A stretch of 64,000 nt of DNA from Methylobacterium aquaticum (GCF_016804325.1 NZ_CP043627.1:4647001-4711000), one strand, 5' to 3'; positions 16,132 through 25,897 are shown, numbered from the stretch's first letter. The notes: generated by a model not told the origin, from the sequence alone. Made by a program: numbers and translations.

Positions 16132-17429
16132 CGGTCTCGTCCGCCCTCCGGGCCCGCTTGCGCGGCCCGGCCCTGCTCTCGCTCCTCGACCAGGGGGCCG
16201 TGAGCGGCTTCGGCTTCCTCGCCGGCATCGCGGCGGCGCGCCTGGTCGACATGGAGGGGTTCGGGCGCTTCGCCCTCGTGCTCATCGTCGCGGGCTTCGC
16301 GCAGGGGCTGCACAATGCGCTGGTCACCGCGCCGCTGATGACGCTCGCCGGCTCCGTCCGCGATCCGGCCCGCTACGCCGCTTCGGTCGGCGCCGGCGCC
16401 GTCGCGCTGGCGGCGGTCTTGAGCCTCGGGGTCGCGGGGGTGCTCGCCCTGTACTTCTCGGCCCGCGGCGAGGAGGTCCCGGTCGGCCTCGTCGCGGCCG
16501 CCGGCGCGCTCACCCTGTCGCAGAACCTCCAGCTCACCGCCCGGCGGCTGCTCTTCGCCTATGACGGGGGCTCCAGGGCCCTCGCGATGGACGTGGCCCG
16601 GGCCGCGGCGGCCCCGCTTACGGTCGCCGTTCTGTGGGCGGCCGGGATCCCGCTCGATGCGGCGGGGCTCGTCGCCGTCCTGGCCGTGACGGCGTTCCTG
16701 ACGACGCTGCCCGTGCTCCTCCGCCAAGCCCCCCGCACCGGGCGCCGGCGCCTCGCGCTGACCGCCCGACGCCACTGGCAGATGGCCCGCTGGCTGCTGC
16801 CGGTCGTCCTCGTCACCTTCGGGCAGGAGCAGCTGATCTGGATCCTGGCCGGCGGTGCCCTCGGCGACGAAGCCCTCGGGGGCTTGCGGGCGGCCCAGTA
16901 CCTCGTCGGCCTCGTGCTGCTGATGCTCGCCGCCACCGAGAACGTGGTGCCGACGGGCGCCGGCCGCGCCTACGAGACCGGCGGCGAGCCGGCGCTGCGG
17001 GCCTATCTCCTCGGCGTCACCCGGCGCCTCGGGGTTCCGGTGGGCTTCCTCCTCGCCGTCGTGGCTTTCCCGGCGGATCTCTGGCTGCGCCTCGTCTTCG
17101 GTGCGCCCTACGCCGCCTACGCATCCTGCCTGCGCTGGCTGGCGCTCGGCGTGGTCTTCATCTTCCTGCGGGACATGGTGGCACAGATCTTCCGGGCGCG
17201 GCGTCGCACCGACGTGATCTTTCGTGCCTTCGCGGCCAGCCTCGCGGTGTCGCTGGTGCTGATCCAGCCGCTGCTCGCCCGCTACGGCGCCGTGGGTGCC
17301 GCGGCGGTCGTGGCCCTGGCGCACGGCGCCTCGCTCGTCGCCCTCGTGGCGGCCCTGGCGAAAGCCCCGGCGCCCCGAGCCCCGAGCCACACGGCCCAGG
17401 CCTCGAGCCCGGAGAGCCCGCGATGCTGA
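16128..17429 (+). CDS. Polysaccharide flippase (Wzx/MOP superfamily)
   Basis: 433 residues from a GTG at 16128 that overlaps the previous stop. The protein has about 12-14 hydrophobic segments, beginning LSLLDQGAVSGFGFLAGIAA and including LLPVVLVTFGQEQLIWIL and LRWLALGVVFIFLRDMVAQI. This is the pattern of Wzx-type transporters that flip undecaprenyl-linked repeat units to the periplasm. It stands between the FemAB-like modifier and the polymerase, the expected place for a Wzx in a Wzx/Wzy pathway. It ends in a Pro/Ala/Ser-rich tail that overlaps the next gene by seven bases. Confidence 0.87.
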   Translation: MTVSSALRARLRGPALLSLLDQGAVSGFGFLAGIAAARLVDMEGFGRFALVLIVAGFAQGLHNALVTAPLMTLAGSVRDPARYAASVGAGAVALAAVLSLGVAGVLALYFSARGEEVPVGLVAAAGALTLSQNLQLTARRLLFAYDGGSRALAMDVARAAAAPLTVAVLWAAGIPLDAAGLVAVLAVTAFLTTLPVLLRQAPRTGRRRLALTARRHWQMARWLLPVVLVTFGQEQLIWILAGGALGDEALGGLRAAQYLVGLVLLMLAATENVVPTGAGRAYETGGEPALRAYLLGVTRRLGVPVGFLLAVVAFPADLWLRLVFGAPYAAYASCLRWLALGVVFIFLRDMVAQIFRARRRTDVIFRAFAASLAVSLVLIQPLLARYGAVGAAAVVALAHGASLVALVAALAKAPAPRAPSHTAQASSPESPRC

Positions 17430-18796
17430 ACGCCCTCATCGCCGTCGCGGTCGCGACCTGGTTCACGGTCGCCTATCCGGTCCTGCGCCGCCGCCTCGAG
17501 ACCCATCTGCCGTCGGGCGGCGCGCCCCTGTTCTGGCCGCTGGCGCTCACGGTGGTGTTCGCCTTCATGCCGCTCGTCTTCACGGTGCCGCGCGAGGACG
17601 GCAACGCCGTGCTGGAGCAGGGTCTGACGGCCTCGAACCTCGTCACCATCGTGCTCACCGGCCTCACGGCCTTCTACCTCGTCGTGAAGGTCGCGGCCGA
17701 CCGCCGCGTGCTGCTCCTGCCCTTCGCGATGCCCTACCTGCCGTTCACCCTGATGATCCTGGTGAACGGGATGAGCGCCGCCTGGTCGATCGTGCCGACC
17801 TACACGCTCTACCGCACCGCGGAACTGGCGGTGTTCACCCTCTCGTCGATCCTGATCTTCGACCGGCCGGACATCCGCCACCGCCTGGCCGACATCCTGG
17901 CGATGGTGACGCTCGCCTGGCTGGCCGCGGTGACGCCGGAGATCCTCCAGAGCCTGGCCTCGGGCATCGTGTTCTCCTCGGCCAAGAACAACATGATGCC
18001 GCTGGTCTGCGCGCTGCTGGGCTTTGCCGCCTGGTTCGGGCCGCCCAACCGGCGCCGCGGCCGCTACCTGGTCCTGGCCGCGATCGGCTTCGTCGTCGCG
18101 GGCTCGGCCGCCTCCACGGGGGCGCTGATCGGCGTCGGCCCGGCCCTGATGATCGCCTCGCGGCGCCCAGGCATCCGCGTCGCGGGCATCGTGCTGGCGC
18201 TCGTCTCGATCGCGCTGTTCCTGTTCCTGATGGTCGGCCTGTCGAGCTTTCCCGCGCTCCTCGATGCCCTCTCGGTCATCCTCCAGAAGCCCCGGGTGGA
18301 GCTCGCCAACGCCACCGGCCGCGGCCAGTTCTGGCCGACCTTCATCGCGGCGACGCAGGACCGCCTGCTCGGCTCCGGCTTCTCGGCCGCCGACCGCTTC
18401 GTGCAGCTCCTGATCCCGACTACCGAACTCGCCGACGAGCTCGGCCGCGACGCGGTGTTCATCACCAGCTCGCACAACATGTTCCTGAGCGCCTGGGCCG
18501 GCACCGGGATCATCGGCCTGTCCTTCGCGATCATGACCCTGATCGAGCCGATCCGCTTCGCCGCCCGCACCGATCGCGGCACCCGCCGCATCGTCGCCTG
18601 CCTGATCCTGATGCTCGCCCTCAACGGGCTGACCACGCCCGGGTTGTTCCAGGACTGGAACGTCAACGTGCTGGCCTACGTGGCGGTGCTCGCCACCGCG
18701 CGGGCGGCGCGGCGCGAGGCCGAGGCCGGCCGACGGGAGATCGCCGCTCCGCTCCCGTCCCCACGGGGGACGGGTCGGGCCTGGCCCGCGGCTTGA
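17423..18796 (+). CDS. O-antigen polymerase/ligase-like membrane protein (Wzy-type)
   Basis: 457 residues with about 11-12 hydrophobic helices and one large periplasmic loop (about residues 285-365) carrying NATGRGQFWPTFIAATQD and ITSSHNMFLSAWAGTG. The second motif, with its conserved His, is the hallmark of the Wzy_C/O-antigen ligase fold. Such proteins join repeat units into long chains in the periplasm. ATG 17423 follows a GGAGAG site. It overlaps the flippase gene and is followed after 97 bases by the Wzc-like gene, so polymerase and length regulator are probably coexpressed. Confidence 0.88.
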   Translation: MLNALIAVAVATWFTVAYPVLRRRLETHLPSGGAPLFWPLALTVVFAFMPLVFTVPREDGNAVLEQGLTASNLVTIVLTGLTAFYLVVKVAADRRVLLLPFAMPYLPFTLMILVNGMSAAWSIVPTYTLYRTAELAVFTLSSILIFDRPDIRHRLADILAMVTLAWLAAVTPEILQSLASGIVFSSAKNNMMPLVCALLGFAAWFGPPNRRRGRYLVLAAIGFVVAGSAASTGALIGVGPALMIASRRPGIRVAGIVLALVSIALFLFLMVGLSSFPALLDALSVILQKPRVELANATGRGQFWPTFIAATQDRLLGSGFSAADRFVQLLIPTTELADELGRDAVFITSSHNMFLSAWAGTGIIGLSFAIMTLIEPIRFAARTDRGTRRIVACLILMLALNGLTTPGLFQDWNVNVLAYVAVLATARAARREAEAGRREIAAPLPSPRGTGRAWPAA

Positions 18797-18893
18797 AGCG
18801 CAGGCGGCAAAGGGCCTGCCTGCCGCTCCGATCGTCCCGGAATGGTACAGGTCCGACCCGCAGCGAGAGCCTTTGGGGAGCCTCGGGCCCATC

Positions 18894-21029
18894 ATGACCA
18901 TGGTCGAGAATGTCCGCAGCGGGCTGCTCGTCGGCGCCGCCCCGCGGGAGGGACAGGAAGACGGGGAGCGCACGCGGGAGCCCTGGTTCCTCGATCCGCG
19001 GGAGATCCTGCGCACCGTGCGCCTGCGCTGGTTCACGGTGCTCCTGCCCGTGCTCCTGTGCCTCGGCCTCGCCGCGGCCTGGATGCACCTGAACCCGCCG
19101 CTCTACACCGCCTCGACGCAGATCCTGATCGACCCGCGCGGGTTGCAGGTGGTCAAGGACGGCCTGACCCCGCCGGACCAGGCGAGCGACGCGAGCCTGC
19201 TCTTCGTCGACAGCCAGCTCCGGGTGCTCACCTCCGACGACGTGCTCGGCCGCGTGGTGGACCGGTTCGACCTCGCCCGCGACCCCGAGTTCCAGGGCCG
19301 CTTCACCCTGGTCGGCGCGGCCCGCGACCTCGTCGCGCGCATCACCGGGCGCACCGAGCCGCCGGTCGAGCCCCGGCTGACGGCGCTCCGCATCCTGCGC
19401 GACCGGGTCGGGGCGCGGCGCCTGGAGCGCAGCTTCGTGCTGGAGCTCGGCGTGACCTCCGACGACCGGGAGAAGGCCGCCCGCCTCGCCGGCGGCATCG
19501 CCGAGACCTACCTCGCCCGCGATGCCGCCACCCGCTCCGAGACGACCCGCAAGGCCGGCGCGGCGATCGAGAGCCGGCTCGCCGAGCTGCGGGCCGACCT
19601 GCGCAAGGCCGAGGACAAGGCGCAGGCGTTCCGGGCCAAGCACAACCTCGTCGGCACCCGCACCCAGCTGGTGAGCGAGCAGCAGCTGACCCAGTTGAGC
19701 GAGCAGCTCGGCGCTGCCCGCGCCCGGGCGCTCGAGGCCGGCTCCCGGATGCGCCAGGTCGAGGGCGTGCTCACCGGCGGGCGCTTCGATTCCGCCAACG
19801 AGATCGTCACCAACCCGACCATCACCGCCTTGCGCGGCCAGCTCGCCGGCGTCGAGCGCCTGCGCGCCGATGCCGAGGAGACGCTGGGCAAGCGCCATCC
19901 GAGCTACATGGCGGCTCTGGTGCAGGAGAAGGCCCTGCGCGCGGCGATCGAGGCCGAGATCCGCCGCATCGCGGCGGCGAGCCGCAACGACTTCGAGGCC
20001 GCCCAGGCGAGCGCGAAGGTGCTGGCCACCACGCTGGAGCGGCGCAAGGCCGATGCCTTGAAGGTCGGCGACGACTTCGTGCAGCTGCGCGAGCTGGAGC
20101 GCCAGGCCGATGCGAGCCGGGCGGTCTACGAGGCCTTCCTGGTCCGCGCCCGGGAGTTGCAGGAGCAGCAGCGCCTCGACACCTCGGCCTCGCGGATCAT
20201 CTCGGCCGCCTCGCCGCCGGAGAAGCGCATCGGCCCGCCGACGCCAGTCCTGTTCGTGGCCGCCCTCGTCGCCGGCTCGGGGCTGGGCCTCGTCGGCGCC
20301 CTCGCGCTCGAACTGCTCGCCGGCCGGGTCCGCTCGCGCCGGCGCCTGGAAGGCCATCTCGGCCGCTCCGGCCTCGATGCCCTGCCGCGTGCCCCCCGCA
20401 CGGCCGCGAAGGCCGCCGCCCTCAAGGCCGATTTCGGCAGCGCCCGGGGCGATCTTCCCTACGAGGTGGCGGTCTCGCGCCTGCGCCACCGCCTCGCCGC
20501 CGCCGAACCGGGGGCCAAGCCCCTCGTCGTCCTCGTCACCGCGGGCGACGACCGGGCCGGCAAGTCGGTGCTGGCCCGCTCGCTCGCCCTCTCGGCGGCG
20601 GCCGACCGTGAGCGGGTGATCCTGGTCGATGCCGACCCCAAGGGGCTGCTCACCCGCGACCTCGGGGCCGCCGCGCCCCGGGACCTCGCCGGCCTCCTGC
20701 GCAGCCGCGCGCCGCTGGGCGACGCCCTGGTGACCCTGCCGTCCGGCCTCAGGGTGCTGCCCCGCCCCGCCGGCCTGCCGCGGGACCTCGCCGGCAACCT
20801 CGCCGACGCGCTCCTGCGCAGCGACGCCGACCTCGTCGTGGTCGATCTCGGCCTCGTCGGCGGCGACGTGGTGACCGAGCGCCTGATCGCCGAGGAGCGC
20901 ATCCCGATGCTGCTGCTCGCCGTCAGCGCGCGGCGCAGCCGGTTCTCGGCGGTGGACCGGGCGCTCAAGGCGATCGGCCCAGGCCGGCGGCCGCGGGTGG
21001 TGGTGACGGATGCGGATTTGCGGGAGTAG
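18894..21029 (+). CDS. Wzc/GumC-like polysaccharide co-polymerase with tyrosine-kinase-type ATPase domain
   Basis: 711 residues from ATG 18894 (GGGGAG 13 bases upstream; TTG 18873 is possible). One helix near 45-65 and another near 460-480 bracket a long periplasmic part with a Wzz motif (LYTASTQILIDPRG) and extended coiled coils. The C-terminal domain has a P-loop GDDRAGKS near 560, a Walker A' aspartate pair in LVDADPKG and a Walker B-like LVVVDLGLV. It ends VVVTDADLRE with no tyrosine cluster, so autophosphorylation of a C-terminal tail is unlikely. Role: chain length and export control, like HfsA/HfsB or ExoP. Confidence 0.88.
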   Translation: MTMVENVRSGLLVGAAPREGQEDGERTREPWFLDPREILRTVRLRWFTVLLPVLLCLGLAAAWMHLNPPLYTASTQILIDPRGLQVVKDGLTPPDQASDASLLFVDSQLRVLTSDDVLGRVVDRFDLARDPEFQGRFTLVGAARDLVARITGRTEPPVEPRLTALRILRDRVGARRLERSFVLELGVTSDDREKAARLAGGIAETYLARDAATRSETTRKAGAAIESRLAELRADLRKAEDKAQAFRAKHNLVGTRTQLVSEQQLTQLSEQLGAARARALEAGSRMRQVEGVLTGGRFDSANEIVTNPTITALRGQLAGVERLRADAEETLGKRHPSYMAALVQEKALRAAIEAEIRRIAAASRNDFEAAQASAKVLATTLERRKADALKVGDDFVQLRELERQADASRAVYEAFLVRARELQEQQRLDTSASRIISAASPPEKRIGPPTPVLFVAALVAGSGLGLVGALALELLAGRVRSRRRLEGHLGRSGLDALPRAPRTAAKAAALKADFGSARGDLPYEVAVSRLRHRLAAAEPGAKPLVVLVTAGDDRAGKSVLARSLALSAAADRERVILVDADPKGLLTRDLGAAAPRDLAGLLRSRAPLGDALVTLPSGLRVLPRPAGLPRDLAGNLADALLRSDADLVVVDLGLVGGDVVTERLIAEERIPMLLLAVSARRSRFSAVDRALKAIGPGRRPRVVVTDADLRE

Positions 21030-21074
21030 GGGGATGCCGTTCTCCCAAGACGTTGCTGTTTAGGGGAAAGAACA

Positions 21075-21312
21075 GGCGCGGGTTTCCCCCTCCCCCCTCT
21101 GCGGGGGAGGGTGGCCTGCGGCGAGTGCGCAGCACTCGTGCCAGGCCGGGAGAGGGGACGCCGCTTCCGGATAAGACTGGACCGTTCTGAAGGGCGCCAT
21201 CTGGAACAGCGTCGCGCTGCCCCTCTCGGCGGGACTGCGTCCCGCTGCCCCGGCTCCGCCGGTCACCCTCCCCCGCAGAGGCAGGGCTGTCCGGGGAAAA
21301 CTGTGGCGCGCC
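21075..21312 (+). repeat. Terminal-inverted-repeat element, family A, copy 1
   Basis: One of three related elements in this window. It starts GGCGCGGGTTTCCC, goes into CCTCCCCCCTCTGCGGGGGA, has a core with CGCCGCTTCCGGA and GTCGCGCTGCCCCTCTC, and closes with the inverse of its start. Each end is also a hairpin by itself. The 628-base gap 21030-21657 holds this element and the compound palindrome after it, and no gene. Confidence 0.85.
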
Positions 21313-21512
21313 TCCCCTCTCCCGTGTGGGAGAGGGGTCGGGGGTGAGGGTGACGCGCTTCCGTGCAAGGCTGTAAACGTTGTGCTGGCAGCTCTACGGT
21401 ACGCGCTATACGCGGCACCGTAGCACCCTCACCCCTACCCCTCTCCCACACGGGAGAGGGGATCCCGCGCTTGGTTCTAAAGGGGATTTTCCCCGGACAG
21501 CCCTGCCGCACA
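21281..21512. repeat. Large compound palindrome, family B
   Basis: GCAGGGCTGTCCGGGGAAAA at 21281-21300 is matched exactly by its inverse at 21487-21506. Inside, 21313-21352 (CTCTCCCGTGTGGGAGAGG...GTGAGGGTG) is matched by 21424-21463. Related single arms lie at 12921-13020 and, inverted and diverged, at 36210-36272. The left end is shared with family A copy 1. Confidence 0.85.
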
Positions 21513-21657
21513 GGGGGGAGGGAAAACCCGCGCCTCGACTGTCCCCGGATCGCCTCGGTCACGAGGTAAAGACGATTCAGGCGCCTCATATCGCGACTCG
21601 AGGCGCGACAGGGCCGCATCCCGCCCCCGAACCCGCCAGGCTCCGAGACACCCCACC

Positions 21658-23645
21658 ATGCGGACCCTGCTCCTCCTCGCCGCCCTCCTCGCCGCCCCCC
21701 GGCCATGGCCGCCCCGATCGAGATCCGGGTCGCCGCCGAGGGCGCGCGGCCCTCGCCGGGCGGCACCGCCACCCTCGCCGAGGCCCTGGGTGAAGCCCGC
21801 CGCCGGCGCGCCCGCGATCCCGGCGCGGCGATCGTCGTCGCGCTGTCCTCCGGCACGCACCGCCTCGCCGCCCCCGTGCGGCTCGGGAGCCAGGATGGCG
21901 GCAAAGCCGGGGCGCCGCTGGTGATCCGCGGCCCCGCCGACGGGTCGGCCCGCCTCGTCGGCAGCCGGCGCCTCGCGCCGGTTCCGCTCGATCCGGCGCT
22001 GGCGGCCCGCCTGCCGGCGGCGGCGCGGGGCCATGTCCGGGCCTACCGGCTGCCCCCCTCGGCCAAGGCGCCGGCGCGAATCCAGGCGCCGATCGTCCTC
22101 AACGGTCCGCCGACACCCCCCGCCTTCGAGGTCTTCGACGGCGAGGGCGCGATGCATCCGGCGCGCTGGCCGGCGGAGGGCTTCGCCAAGGCCGAAGGCG
22201 GCGACGGGCCGGCCTTCACCGTGTCGGGCCTCCCGCCGGGCGCGCTCAGTGGCGAGCCCGACCTGTGGGCGGAAGGCTATTGGCGCTGGGGCTGGCTGTT
22301 CGAGGCGCTGCCGGTGATCCGCACCGCGCCGACGGGAGCGGGCACGCGCCTTACCCTCGACCGCACGCCCTACGAGGGCATCCGCCCGGGCGCGCCCGTC
22401 CGCCTCGTCCACCTGCTCGCCGGCCTCGACCGGCCCGGGACGTGGTGGCGCGACGCGAAGGCCGGGATCTTGCTCGCCTGGCCGCGGGGGGCCGAGGAGA
22501 CCGTCGAGGTGTCGGTCGCCGAGACGCTGCTGTCGGTCGAGGGCGCGTCCCACCTGCGGGTCGAATCGCTGCGCCTCGCCATGGCCCGGGGCGACCTCGT
22601 GACCGTACGCGGCGGGCGCGACGTGGTGATCGCCGACAGCGTGCTCTCGCTGACCGGCGGGCGCGGGGCGGTGTTCACGGGCACGCAAGACAGCGGGCTC
22701 CAGCGCTGCGACATCGCCGGGACCGGTGCCGAGGGCGTGGTGCTCTCGGGCGGCGACCGGCGCACGCTCACCCCCGGCGGGCTGTTCCTGCGCGACAGCC
22801 GGCTTACCGGCTACGCCCGCCGGGAGCGGACGCAGCACCCGGCCGTTGCGCTGGACGGCGTCGGCGCCGAGGTGGCGGGCAACTACATCCACGATTCGCC
22901 GGCCTACGCGGTCCACATCCGCGGCAACGACCACCGGGTGACGGGGAACGAGGTCGCCAACCTGCTCGCCGGGGCCACCGATAGCGGGGCGATCTATTCC
23001 GGCCGGGACTGGACCGCCCGGGGCGGCGTGATCGCGAACAACCTCCTGCACGACATCCGGGGCGGGCCCGAGACCGAGGTGAAGGGGGTCTACCTCGACG
23101 ACATGGCGAGCGGGTTCACCGTCACCGGCAACCTCTTCCTGCGGGTCGACCAGCCGGTCTTCCTCGGCGGCGGGCGCGACAACCGCGTCGATGGCAACGT
23201 CTTCGTCGCGTCGAGCCCGGCGATCCACGTCGATTCCCGCGGGCAGACCTGGGCCCGCGACGCGGTCACCGATCCGCAATCGGAGTTGCGCGCCGCCTAT
23301 GCGGCGATGCCGGTCGAGTCCCCGGTCTGGCGGGCGCGCTACCCGCGCCTCCCCGGCCTGCTCTACGACCGCCCGGCGGTCGCGACCGGCAACGTCGTCA
23401 CCGACAACCTGATCGTCCTGAGCGATCCCCCCCGCTTCACCGATGGCGGCGAGGCGGCCGAGCAGAATCTGGCCCGCAACCGCGGCCCGGCGAAGATCCC
23501 CGCCGGTCTGGAGGCGCTGGCACGGACCTCGGTGAACCCGGCGGATTTCGCCGGGCTCGCCGTCGGCAGCGGCGTCAGACTGCCGACGATCCCGTTCGAT
23601 CGGATGCGCCGCTCCGCGACGGCCGGGGCGCCTTTCGGGCGCTGA
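21658..23645 (+). CDS. Secreted right-handed parallel beta-helix protein, signal peptide out of frame
   Basis: The main frame is open from ATG 21705 to 23645 (646 residues) and starts MAAPIEIRVAAEG. The middle (residues about 280-520) has regularly spaced hydrophobic-Asn rungs such as NYIHDSPAYAVHIRGNDHRV and GNEVANLLAGATDSGAIYSG, typical of pectate-lyase-like beta-helices (lyases, epimerases, deacetylases). Just upstream in another frame is a perfect signal peptide start, ATG 21658, MRTLLLLAALLAAP. One more C in the C6 run at 21695-21700 would join them and give an A-M-A|A cleavage site. It may trim or modify the neighbouring polysaccharide. The 3' end overlaps the convergent WecG gene by 71 bases. 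Confidence 0.75.
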
Positions 23646-24405
23646 CCGCATCCCGCGCCGCGATCAGGAGGAAGCGCGGGATCGTGTCCAGGTAGCGCCG
23701 CCACAGGCGCCGGGGCTCGCGGGCGAGGCGATAGGCCCATTCGAGCCCGGCGACCTGGAGCATCTTCGGGGCCCGCGGGATGCGCCCGGTCGCGACGTCG
23801 AAGGCCGCACCCACTCCCATGGCGATGGTGCCCGGCAGGTAGGGGGCATGCGCCGCCATGAACAATTCCTGCTTCGGGGTGCCGAGGCCGACCCAGACGA
23901 TCTGCGCCCCGGACGCACGGATGCGCTCGCGCATCGCCTCGGTCTCGGCCTCGGAGAGGGGGCGGAAGGGCGGGGTCTCGACACCGGCGACCTGGAGGCC
24001 CGGTATCCGGGCCCGCATCGTCGTGGCGAGCAGGTCGGCGACGCCCTCGCCCCCGCCGAGGAAGTAGTGGCGCCAGCCCGTATCCGCGCCGGCCCGGCAC
24101 AGGGCCTCGACCGATTCGATCCCCGGCACCTGCTGCGTGGCGGCAAGGCCCCGCCAGCGGCCGATCCAGCTCACCGGACGGCCATCGGCACAGACCAGCA
24201 AGGCCTCGTGATGGGCGGCGCGCAACGCCTCGTCCGTCTGCGCGCGCACGACGCCGTGGGCATCGCGAAAGACCACGAAGGTGCCGGGCTGGCCCGGCCC
24301 GGCGGCGAGCCGGCGCCCGACCGACGCGATCAGCCCGTCCATGTCGATGGCCGAGACCGGAACGCCACCGATCGTGAAGGAGGAGACGAGGGGATCGTGT
24401 GCCAC
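23575..24405 (-). CDS. WecG/TagA/CpsF family glycosyltransferase
   Basis: 276 residues from a GTG at 24405; the family similarity begins at FTIGGVPVSAIDMDGL. Diagnostic segments are VCADGRPVSWIGRWRG near residue 70, HYFLGGGEGVADLL near 105, VWVGLGTPKQELFMAAH near 160 and MGVGAAFDVATGRIPRAP near 185. WecG/TagA enzymes transfer ManNAcA or ManNAc to lipid-linked GlcNAc; Caulobacter HfsJ belongs here. It is 5 bases downstream of the glycosyltransferase gene, so the two form one minus-strand unit. Its last 24 codons overlap the end of the beta-helix gene on the other strand. Confidence 0.87.
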   Translation of the reverse strand: MAHDPLVSSFTIGGVPVSAIDMDGLIASVGRRLAAGPGQPGTFVVFRDAHGVVRAQTDEALRAAHHEALLVCADGRPVSWIGRWRGLAATQQVPGIESVEALCRAGADTGWRHYFLGGGEGVADLLATTMRARIPGLQVAGVETPPFRPLSEAETEAMRERIRASGAQIVWVGLGTPKQELFMAAHAPYLPGTIAMGVGAAFDVATGRIPRAPKMLQVAGLEWAYRLAREPRRLWRRYLDTIPRFLLIAARDAVSARKAPRPSRSGASDRTGSSAV

Positions 24406-24410
24406 TGAGG

Positions 24411-25618
24411 TCAGGTTCCCGTTCTGGTGGAGGACGCGGACGGCCCTGCCGCACGGGCGGCGACGGCGTCGCGGTAGATGTCGAGGAGGGCGCGGGTGGC
24501 GACGTCCTCGTGCCACTCGCGCTCGTAGACGGTGCGGGCCGCCCGCCCCATGGCGGCCGCCGCCGCGGGATCGCCCGCGATGCGCGCGAGCGCGCGTCCG
24601 AGATCGGACGCGTCGCCTGGCTCGGCGAGGAGCCCCGTCGCGCCGTCGGCGACGAGGCCCGCGAGCGCCCCGATGCGCGAGGCGACGACCGGGGTGCCGG
24701 CGGCGAAGGCCTCCGCCACCACCATCGGCAGCCCCTCGTACCAGAGCGACGGCACGACGAGGGCCGCGGCCCGCGCCATCGCCGCCTGGACCGCGTCCGG
24801 GGGCAGGGCGCCCGTCAGGTCGAGGGCAGGGTGATCGGCGAGGGCGCCCGCGAGCGGTCCCTCGCCGATCACCGTGATCCGCGCGCCCGCCCGGGCAGCC
24901 GCCTCGGCCAGCACGGTCACGCCCTTCTCGGGGCTGAGCCGGCCAACATAGAGGAGACCCCGGCGCGGCCCGTCCGCGGGCGGCCCCGGATCGGGCAGCC
25001 CGTTCGGCCGGATGCGGATTTTTTCCGCCGGGAACCCCGCCGCGACGAAGCGCTCGCGGGCAAACGGCGTGAGCGCGATGAAGCGGTCGACGTCCCGCCG
25101 CCAGGTCCCGGCCCGGCGATGGTGGTCGATCATCCGGGCGACCGCGAGCGTGCCGACCCGCGAGCCGCGATAGCAGGCGAACTGCACCGCCCGGTAGGGC
25201 GAGCCGGTGACGCAGATCTCGCACGGCGCGCCGTCCCGCATCAGGAAGGCGTTGGCGCAGATCAGGCGGTAATTGTGCAGCGTCTGCACCGTGGCGAAGT
25301 CGGCCGCACGCGCCGCCGCGTGGATGCCGGGCGAGAGCAGCGGGAAGAAGTTGTGGACGTGGACCACGTCCGGCGCGAAGCGGCGCGCCGCCGCCATCAC
25401 CCGGGCGATGCCGTCGGGCGCATGCGTCGCCGCGACCGCCGCCCGCAGGCGCGCGAGCCCGGAATCGATCGCCTCGTTGTCGAGGAACACCGCCTCGACG
25501 GCGCAGCCCGCCCGTTCGAGGGCGGCGAGGTCCCGGGCCACGGCGGCATCCTCGCCGCCGCGGACCTGGTAGCGGTTGTGGGCGACGAGGATGCGCAGCT
25601 TTGGGGGGCGGTGGTCAT
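24411..25618 (-). CDS. Glycosyltransferase family 4, apparent frameshift just after the start
   Basis: The readable frame from a GTG at 25541 gives 376 residues, but the true N-terminus lies upstream: KLRILVAHNRYQVRGGED is in the same frame yet has no start codon before the stop at 25664-25662. An ATG at 25618 (MTTAP) is in the neighbouring frame. One more G in the G6 run at 25603-25608 would join them to MTTAPPKLRILVAHNRY. The rest is a normal GT4: VVHVHNFFPLLSPGI, LYVGRLSPEKGVTVLAEAA, and VVPSLWYEGLPMVVAEAFA with the E-x7-E motif. It is coupled to the WecG gene and probably extends the same glycan. Confidence 0.75.
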
Positions 25619-25674
25619 CGGGGGTGCCCGTGCGCGTCCGTGCCGGTGATCGGCGGGGCGTTCAGCGGGACGAC

Positions 25675-25897
25675 ATGGCGCGGGTCTCTCCCTCCCCCCT
25701 CTGCGGGAAAGGGTGACCTGCGGCGAGTGCGCAGCACTCGTGCCAGGCCGGGCGAGGGGGCGCCGCTTCCGGATAAAACCGAACCGTTCTGAAGGGTATT
25801 CCCTGGACGGGCGTCGCGCTGCCCCTCTCGGCGGGACTTCGTCCCGCTGCGCTCGCCACCCTCCCCCGCAGAGGGGGGAGGGGGAAAACCGCGCCAT
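25675..25897 (+). repeat. Terminal-inverted-repeat element, family A, copy 2
   Basis: The clearest copy. It begins ATGGCGCGGGT and ends CCGCGCCAT, with inner arms CCCTCCCCCCTCTGCGGG and CCCGCAGAGGGGGGAGGG. Its core (GCGAGTGCGCAGCACTCGTG, then CGCCGCTTCCGGATAA) is nearly identical to copy 1. It sits between two minus-strand polysaccharide genes. The rest of the gap, 25898-26393, holds no gene that I can support. Confidence 0.85.
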
